From Sphingomonas sp. QA11 (GTDB lineage: Bacteria; Pseudomonadota; Alphaproteobacteria; Sphingomonadales; Sphingomonadaceae): a stretch of DNA of 64,000 nucleotides. A program made the position numbers and the translations under genes. Within the stretch, counting starts at the first letter, position 1. Every line of letters begins with the position of its first letter. The notes beneath the pieces are model-generated. The model had not been told where the DNA came from, ran no database searches, and saw nothing but the letters and a program-made list of their open reading frames with translations. Below are positions 58,765 through 64,000 of the stretch, one piece after another. Location: NCBI RefSeq assembly GCF_028473665.1, contig NZ_CP098774.1:744001-808000 (forward strand), in the 5' to 3' direction.

Positions 58765-59991
58765 CTACCTGCGCTGGACCACGATGCCGCCGATCTGGAA
58801 CGCCAGGCGACGCGTGTCGAGATTGCCGATCTCCTCGGCTGGGATCCATGTCTCGGACGCGATCGTCAATGACGCGCATGCTGCCGCGGCGTCTAGGGGC
58901 AGCCGCGTTTCGCCGGGCTGAAGGGAAAGAGGCATGTCCGGGCCGTCATTCCACCGCACGCTCGTCTCGACGGGCTGACCGCGGAAGTTGTGGAGCGCAA
59001 GATGCGCATTACCTTGAACGATCGGCGTACGAAATGTGATGCGCGTCTCACCGCTTGCGACCAGATAGTCTCCATCAAGTACCGCGCCGGCGATTTCGCA
59101 ATTCCGCAACATCCATTCGGGCGTGAGTACCGCGTCCGCGGATGCGATGACGAACTGCCCGATCGTTGGGTCCGGATTGACGATGATATGCGTATTGAGC
59201 AGGGCTCGGTCCATGCAGGCGAGGATGAAGTCGTGCGACCATCCGCTTTCGAACCAGCCATGCTTGCGGATGCAATAGACTGACATGGGGTCGAGTCTCA
59301 GGCCCCAATGCGGCCACCAGAAATGGTTGAGCGGCTCGCCACAAGCGACGATCTTGCCCCCGGTGGAAAGCATTCGGCTCAACCGCTGGATCAGGGCCCA
59401 TGGCTCGACCGCGTGATGCAGGCACTCGTAGAACAGGATGAGGTCGATCGGGGCATCTGGGACATAGTCGTCGAAGGCGGCCTGAGTTGCCTTGATGTCG
59501 TATCGGTATCGCTCGGATCGCTCGCGCACCAGGGCCACGAAATCGGGATTGATATCGACTGCTTCGACTCGCAGGCCAACATAGGAGCAGAGCTCCGATG
59601 AAAGGCCCCAGCCGCACCCCATGTCGACCATGCGCGCGCCGGCGCGCGGATTCGCCAGGCGAATGGCCATGGCCAGTTGTACGATCTGGTTGGCGAGAAC
59701 CCCTGGCTCGCCGTGATTGTAGGGATTGCGCGCCATCAAATGGGGGGAATGGTCGAACACCGTGTGTTCGTTGACATTCTGGTCGAGCCTTCGCCCCGAA
59801 ATCTCCCGATAGAGAGCGAGTTGCTGGTCGAAATAGGCTCTCCCGAACGGATCGAGGCTGGTGTCCACCGAAGTCGCGGGCGCATAGGTGAATTCGCGCC
59901 AATAGTCGTCGACCCCTGGAAAACCGGGACCCCCGAATGAATCGACCCTGGCGACAAACGCATCGAGGTCCGCTGGACCATATTCCTTCAT
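58765..59991 (-). CDS. SAM-dependent methyltransferase with C-terminal beta domain
   Basis: A 408-residue protein. The methyltransferase core has ARMVDMGCGWGLSSELCSYV (motif I), VEAVDINPDFVALV (motif II) and DLILFYECLHHAVEPWALIQ (motif IV). An additional C-terminal domain of about 120 residues (ITFRTPIVQGNAHLALHNFR, LPLSLQPGETRL-like strands, ending RRLAFQIGGIVVQRR) resembles a beta-sandwich and is similar in layout to the tail of the glycosyltransferase at 60145. The ATG at 59991 is chosen; a TTG at 60015 is in frame. Confidence 0.8.
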   Translation of the reverse strand: MKEYGPADLDAFVARVDSFGGPGFPGVDDYWREFTYAPATSVDTSLDPFGRAYFDQQLALYREISGRRLDQNVNEHTVFDHSPHLMARNPYNHGEPGVLANQIVQLAMAIRLANPRAGARMVDMGCGWGLSSELCSYVGLRVEAVDINPDFVALVRERSERYRYDIKATQAAFDDYVPDAPIDLILFYECLHHAVEPWALIQRLSRMLSTGGKIVACGEPLNHFWWPHWGLRLDPMSVYCIRKHGWFESGWSHDFILACMDRALLNTHIIVNPDPTIGQFVIASADAVLTPEWMLRNCEIAGAVLDGDYLVASGETRITFRTPIVQGNAHLALHNFRGQPVETSVRWNDGPDMPLSLQPGETRLPLDAAAACASLTIASETWIPAEEIGNLDTRRLAFQIGGIVVQRR

Positions 59992-60144
59992 TTTCCGGCT
60001 CCGCAGTGGACGCAAACGCGAGGTACGTCGCGCCAGCTTGAGCGCTCGACCCCAAAATGAGTCGAGAGGTGCTATTACGTTTCCCGTTTCAAGTTAGGCG
60101 CGAAGCCAGTGCTGAAATGCTGCAAGGCGGCGAGCGACATCGGC

Positions 60145-62550
60145 TTAGTCCAGGACCGCGCGTTCGAGGAAAGCCTGCAGGGACAGGAAGTCGGCTGGCG
60201 GGCGATTCGCCGAAAGCGTATCGATCGATGATAGCGAGACAGCTTCCAGAAATGCCATGCGGGCGTCCGCGTCGTCGGATTCACAGATGTAGAATCCTCG
60301 TACACCCACCGCGATTGTTCGTGTGTCTCCGCTGTTGCCCGTCTTGCGAAGGTCCTCGAAGGTTCCGCAAGCTAGGTCGATTGTAATCGGGAGGTCGTGC
60401 GCGTCTTGCCCGGGGAGTTCGACCGGCACCCATTTGCCTTCATTGGGCTCGAGCGCCATTTCCTGCAGGCCCTCACGACCATTTGCATCGATTCGAAGCT
60501 CGCACCGCACGTTCGGCATGCCGAGTAACTCAAGATAGACCCGGTGGGCTTTGGTTGCATCGGGGACCAGGAATCGTAGCGCGCCGCCGCCGGCTTTGGT
60601 CCAGCAGCCCCATGGGTCGCGTCCCCACCAATTCGTCCCGAATCGGAAGGTTTCGGTCGATCGCAGGCCAGGCCATAGTCGCGGCGCGAGCGTACGGCTG
60701 AACGAACAATATCGGCCAAGCGCCGCTTGCGGCGGCTCGGCATCAACCGGCGCGTCCATTCCGATCCATTGCGACGCACTGTTGAGAATCTGCTCGGCGA
60801 TCTCGTGCCATGATCGCGGTTTGAAATCGCGCGCGATTTGACGCTCGCGTGAGCGCCGATATGAAGCGTCGAAGGCTAGTTTCCCGATCGTTTCGATGAG
60901 CTCGGCACGAGAATCCGGGCTGAAATAGTCAGCCAGGTCTCCGCCTGCTTCCGGAATTGAGGAAATCCTCGAACACAGCGCGACCTTGCCGTGCGAAAGG
61001 GACTCCGTGACCGGCAGGCCCCAGCCCTCATAATGGCTGGGATACAATGTGAAGAGACAGCCGTCATAGAGCTGGTCGAGTTCCTCGTCGGAAACATTCG
61101 ACAAGATGAGAACCTTGGCTTCCAGATCGGGCCGGGCCTTCAGATGCCCATGGATCGGTTCGTTCATCCAGCCCGAATTTCCCACGCAGACGAGCTTGGG
61201 CACGCGCTTGGCGCCATGCCGGTCGATCAGCTTGGACCAGGCTTCGAACGCGAGAATATGGTTTTTGCGGGGCTCGATCGTGGAGACGAAGAGCACATAA
61301 GGTTCCCGCTGAAGTCCGACGCGTGCCAGGGCGCCCCGGTCGGTCGCTCTGAGGTCTCTCTTGGCAGGGACTGCATCGAGACGAACGACTTCGATGCGCT
61401 CGGCCTGAATAGATCGTCCGAGATAGGTGCTGATCTTCATGAGATCGTTTCGTGTGGATAGCGAATTGACGAGATAGAAGTCTGCATGGTCGAGGACACT
61501 CACCGTCCAGGCCATGAAGTCCCGGACCAGCAGGGGAGGGCAGAGGTCGGACCTGACGAGCGGGATCAGGTCATGGACGAAGGGGATATAGCGGATTCCC
61601 GCCTCCTGCTTCGCCCTGCGTACATACATGAAATAGTTCGGAATCCACCAGGATGTACCGAGGTTGACCAGCAGCGCGCCGCGCGGAAAGACGAAGGGCG
61701 GCTCGACGCTCAGCCGCACCGTTACCCTGGCGAACGTGAGTGCCCATTCCGCCTCGGTCCCGTGCCTGCTGAGGTGGCACAGGTCGAGGAACTGGGCAGG
61801 CGGGATTTCGATCCACTCTTCCCTTGTCTCATGGACGGCGCAGACACGTACGTCACGCGCGCCATCATTCAACGCTTCGCGCAGCGTTTCCAGTTGCACC
61901 CGCTGAATCCCGCTCGGGGTGCGCGCGTGGTTGAAATAACTGATGAGATCGGAGACGTCGAACACGACACATGTCCGAGAGCCGACACCGTCGGTATCGG
62001 CGAAATCCTGCTCGGGCTCGGGGTGCGGGCGTTGATTATCGGCAAGCCCTTCGAAGACAGTGGTCGAGCCCGGCTGCTCGATGATGTCCCTGAACTGATG
62101 CATATCGAATGTAGCCCCCTTCAGGGTGAGAGACCGCAATTCCGCGATTGCGTCGATCGCGGGAGGCACGCAGCGCGCGGCGTCGAAATAGTGGCGGGTG
62201 GCGCCGGGCATATCGCCGCGCAGCTTGGCGGCATGGCCCAGATGCAAATGCGGATCCGAGTTTTCGGGGCAAAGAGCGCGCGCACGCTCGTAGCAGACGC
62301 TCGCCTCGGCAAGGTTTCCAGACTCCTTGAGGGCATGGCCCCGCTGGATCCAGATGTGGAAAAGTTCAGGAGCACGCTCCAGTGCTGCGGCATATGCCTC
62401 CGCCGCTTCGGGCCACGCGTTCAGGTCGCGCGCTGTGTTGCCATTGGCGATGAGGCGGTGAACTGGTCCGGTGACCGGCACCCCACCCGATCGCATCATT
62501 TTCATCGTCGCCAGCATCGGAAGGGCGCGTGAGAGAGAATCAAGCCGCAT
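60145..62550 (-). CDS. large glycosyltransferase with TPR N-terminus and C-terminal beta domain
   Basis: An 801-residue protein. TPR-like repeats (about 25-110, WPEAAEAYAAALERAPELFH, LAEASVCYERARALCPENSD) precede a GT4-type glycosyltransferase (about 180-600) with CVVFDVSDLISYFNHARTPS, YIPFVHDLIPLVRSDLCPPL, FVSTIEPRKNHILAFEAWSK and YPSHYEGWGLPVTESLSHGK. The last 180 residues form a beta-rich domain (GALRFLVPDATKAHRVYLEL, ending AVGVRGFYICESDD). The start ATG at 62550 overlaps the kpsE stop by 11 bases, so the two are co-translated. The frame is open to 62622. Confidence 0.85.
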   Translation of the reverse strand: MRLDSLSRALPMLATMKMMRSGGVPVTGPVHRLIANGNTARDLNAWPEAAEAYAAALERAPELFHIWIQRGHALKESGNLAEASVCYERARALCPENSDPHLHLGHAAKLRGDMPGATRHYFDAARCVPPAIDAIAELRSLTLKGATFDMHQFRDIIEQPGSTTVFEGLADNQRPHPEPEQDFADTDGVGSRTCVVFDVSDLISYFNHARTPSGIQRVQLETLREALNDGARDVRVCAVHETREEWIEIPPAQFLDLCHLSRHGTEAEWALTFARVTVRLSVEPPFVFPRGALLVNLGTSWWIPNYFMYVRRAKQEAGIRYIPFVHDLIPLVRSDLCPPLLVRDFMAWTVSVLDHADFYLVNSLSTRNDLMKISTYLGRSIQAERIEVVRLDAVPAKRDLRATDRGALARVGLQREPYVLFVSTIEPRKNHILAFEAWSKLIDRHGAKRVPKLVCVGNSGWMNEPIHGHLKARPDLEAKVLILSNVSDEELDQLYDGCLFTLYPSHYEGWGLPVTESLSHGKVALCSRISSIPEAGGDLADYFSPDSRAELIETIGKLAFDASYRRSRERQIARDFKPRSWHEIAEQILNSASQWIGMDAPVDAEPPQAALGRYCSFSRTLAPRLWPGLRSTETFRFGTNWWGRDPWGCWTKAGGGALRFLVPDATKAHRVYLELLGMPNVRCELRIDANGREGLQEMALEPNEGKWVPVELPGQDAHDLPITIDLACGTFEDLRKTGNSGDTRTIAVGVRGFYICESDDADARMAFLEAVSLSSIDTLSANRPPADFLSLQAFLERAVLD

Positions 62551-63814
62551 GTTCGCGCACTCCGGCGAGGATGAGCCAGCCAATGGCAAAAGCGAGGAGG
62601 AGCCCGAAGAAGACCGTGGCAACGATCATCAGGCGTTTGGGATAGAGGGCCTTGCCGGGAAGGTTGGGCTCTACGACCGGTACGATGAAAAGCTGCTGCT
62701 TAAGCAGTTGCTCGCGCGCCGATTGATAGCTGGTCGCCGCTGCCTGGTATCGCTTCGCGGCGAAGTCCTGTTTGACCCGCAGTTTCTCGAACTCTCCCAG
62801 GCCTGGGGCAATCGATCGCTCCGACCCGGCGAGGCGAGCGCGCACCCCGGCGACCTGGGCTTCCAGTGCCCGGACCTGCCGCGCCGCTGCGGCATATTGT
62901 GGCGCCGATGGCGGGATCTTCGCCGCCATTGCGTCGAAGCTCGCCCGTGCCGCGGCGGCTTGCTGTTCCAGGCTGGCGGCAACCTGTATCTGCGCGGCCC
63001 CCGTGCGCTCGGGATCGATATCGCGGCCGGCCTGCCTGAAGCGTGTGAGAGCAACCTGCGATGCCTCGACTTCAGCTTCGGCCTCCCTCACTTGCCGGCT
63101 TGCCGCGGCCATACCATCGGTGAGCATCCGCTGATTGAGGCTGTTCACCCGGTGTTCGCCGAGATCGAGGAGGCGCCGAGCCAGCATCTTTGCATCCGCG
63201 GGCCGGAATGCCCGCACCCTGAGCGTGGTGATGCCGGTTTCGGAGGCAGCGCCGATTTGAACCATGCCGAGATAGTAGCTGAGCAATGTCTCGGGCTGCG
63301 GAGTGGAATACCAGAGCCGAGTTGCCGGATCTGCCTCGGGACGACGGAAGATGCTGATGAGTTCCTGTCGCCCGATCGCGTCGATCGCGTCGTGTGAAAC
63401 GAGATACTCGCTCACGCCGTGCGCGTCTGCTGGCGTGGTCGGATTGGCAATCCCGAGCATCTGCCCGAGGCTGCTCGCGCTGGGCATCGATTGCGGCGCG
63501 CGAACGATGAATCTTGCCTCCGACTCATATTGGTTCGCCGCTACGAGATATTCGAAGCCAGCAACCAATAGAGTCGGGAGCAGCACAAGAAGCAGAAGCG
63601 GCAGGAGCCGCTGCCATCTCGTTCGTTCGATATCGTCCTCGTCATCGTCTTCAATACCCTGACGGTCCAGTGACGATTTTGCCGCCGCTCCTGCGAGCCC
63701 CGCCTCATGAAACGGGACGGCTGTGTCAGGGCCGCGCATGTCGGCGAAGAAGGGACGGTCGGGCAGGGATGCGACGGCCCGTTCTCCGGGATGAGGCTCG
63801 CGCGGTGCGTGCAT
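62540..63814 (-). CDS. kpsE: capsule export inner-membrane protein KpsE (PCP family)
   Basis: A 424-residue polysaccharide co-polymerase. A cytoplasmic N-terminus (about 1-65) leads to membrane span 1 (about 70-90, LLPLLLLVLLPTLLVAGFEY). A long periplasmic coiled-coil part follows (MAAASRQVREAEAEVEASQV ... LEQQAAAARASFDAMAAKIP), and the second span near the C-terminus (LMIVATVFFGLLLAFAIGWL) is preceded by the Pro-rich motif VEPNLPGKALYPKR. It spans the periplasm between KpsM/T and Wza. The ATG at 63814 lies 2 bases after the kpsM stop. Confidence 0.92.
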   Translation of the reverse strand: MHAPREPHPGERAVASLPDRPFFADMRGPDTAVPFHEAGLAGAAAKSSLDRQGIEDDDEDDIERTRWQRLLPLLLLVLLPTLLVAGFEYLVAANQYESEARFIVRAPQSMPSASSLGQMLGIANPTTPADAHGVSEYLVSHDAIDAIGRQELISIFRRPEADPATRLWYSTPQPETLLSYYLGMVQIGAASETGITTLRVRAFRPADAKMLARRLLDLGEHRVNSLNQRMLTDGMAAASRQVREAEAEVEASQVALTRFRQAGRDIDPERTGAAQIQVAASLEQQAAAARASFDAMAAKIPPSAPQYAAAARQVRALEAQVAGVRARLAGSERSIAPGLGEFEKLRVKQDFAAKRYQAAATSYQSAREQLLKQQLFIVPVVEPNLPGKALYPKRLMIVATVFFGLLLAFAIGWLILAGVREHAA

Positions 63815-63816
63815 GA

Positions 63817-64000
63817 TCAGCTCAGATGCACATGGCGACGCAGGACGCGTAATGCCGTGAGCCCGATCAGCGTGAGGCCGAGGCACCAGCCGATGACGTA
63901 TATCGGGTTAAAGTGCGCTTCCTCGATGCCTGCGAACTGGCCCATATGGACCATCTCGAAGATCTGGACGCTCGGCGACCAGGCGATCCACGAACGATAG
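63817..64000 (-). CDS. kpsM: capsule ABC transporter permease KpsM (3' part only)
   Basis: The last 60 codons of a minus-strand gene that begins past the right edge. The visible sequence reads YRSWIAWSPSVQIFEMVHMG, QFAGIEEAHFNPIYVIGWCL and GLTLIGLTALRVLRRHVHLS before the stop. The final membrane span and the 'SP..E..R.G.F' and 'Y..WC' patterns are typical of ABC-2/KpsM C-termini. It is followed at once by kpsE. Confidence 0.85.
   Translation of the reverse strand, partial: YRSWIAWSPSVQIFEMVHMGQFAGIEEAHFNPIYVIGWCLGLTLIGLTALRVLRRHVHLS

Noticed and set aside
1..64000. CRISPR arrays, tRNA or rRNA genes, replication origin or attachment sites
   Set aside because: No regularly spaced direct repeats, tRNA-like cloverleaf or rRNA sequence was recognised on either strand.

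Overview
The window is GC-rich (AT-rich only in a few intergenic stretches) and nearly fully coding. It reads as chromosomal DNA of an alphaproteobacterium, most likely a sphingomonad. The reasons are the FecI/FecR pair with STN-domain proteins, the compact type II secretion operon with an XpsN-like gene in the GspC position, a Hint-domain secreted protein, and a KpsMTE/Wza-type capsule locus rich in methyltransferases. The genus is inferred from gene content and was not tested.

Region 1 (1-1400): the left edge holds the 5' end of a minus-strand asparagine-synthetase-like gene. Opposite it is a 52-codon gene with all the marks of a lasso peptide precursor: a WxxPxL leader motif, Thr at -2, and a 19-residue core with Gly1 and Asp8. 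Two 13-bp palindromes 32 bp apart lie between them and a strong hairpin follows the precursor. A decayed IS5-type transposase fragment comes next.

Region 2 (1.5-7.3 kb): a regulatory block with a TonB-domain protein, an ECF sigma factor, its FecR-type regulator (apparently coupled to a 17-codon leader ORF), two LuxR-type regulators, a FecR N-terminal remnant and an STN-domain periplasmic protein. No TonB-dependent receptor is present. The two luxR genes share an ungapped 64-nt upstream element, and a third copy lies upstream of an AraC-type gene at 48.4 kb.

Region 3 (7.4-31.5 kb): a two-partner secretion locus. TpsB is followed by a DUF2341-LamG-ExbB fusion, ExbD, a proline-rich TonB, a putative porin, a periplasmic coiled-coil protein and a 4382-residue filamentous-haemagglutinin-type TpsA. 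A Hint-domain protein and a TPR-sulfotransferase follow. A dedicated proton-channel/TonB set inside a TPS locus suggests an energised surface-display system.

Region 4 (31.6-43.8 kb): a large PstS-like secreted protein diverges from a complete overlapping T2SS operon (E-F-G-H-I-J-L-M-C/N-D-K). The PstS-like protein is a candidate T2SS substrate.

Region 5 (43.8-49.6 kb): a SleB-like cell-wall hydrolase without a canonical start for its signal peptide, a 300-bp AT-rich divergent region, an unknown membrane-anchored protein, an O-GlcNAc-transferase-like TPR protein, an AraC-type regulator and an unknown protein.

Region 6 (49.8-64 kb): a capsular or exopolysaccharide locus with KpsT, Wza/KpsD, KpsE and KpsM (cut by the right edge), three glycosyltransferases and five methyltransferases, suggesting a heavily methylated surface glycan.
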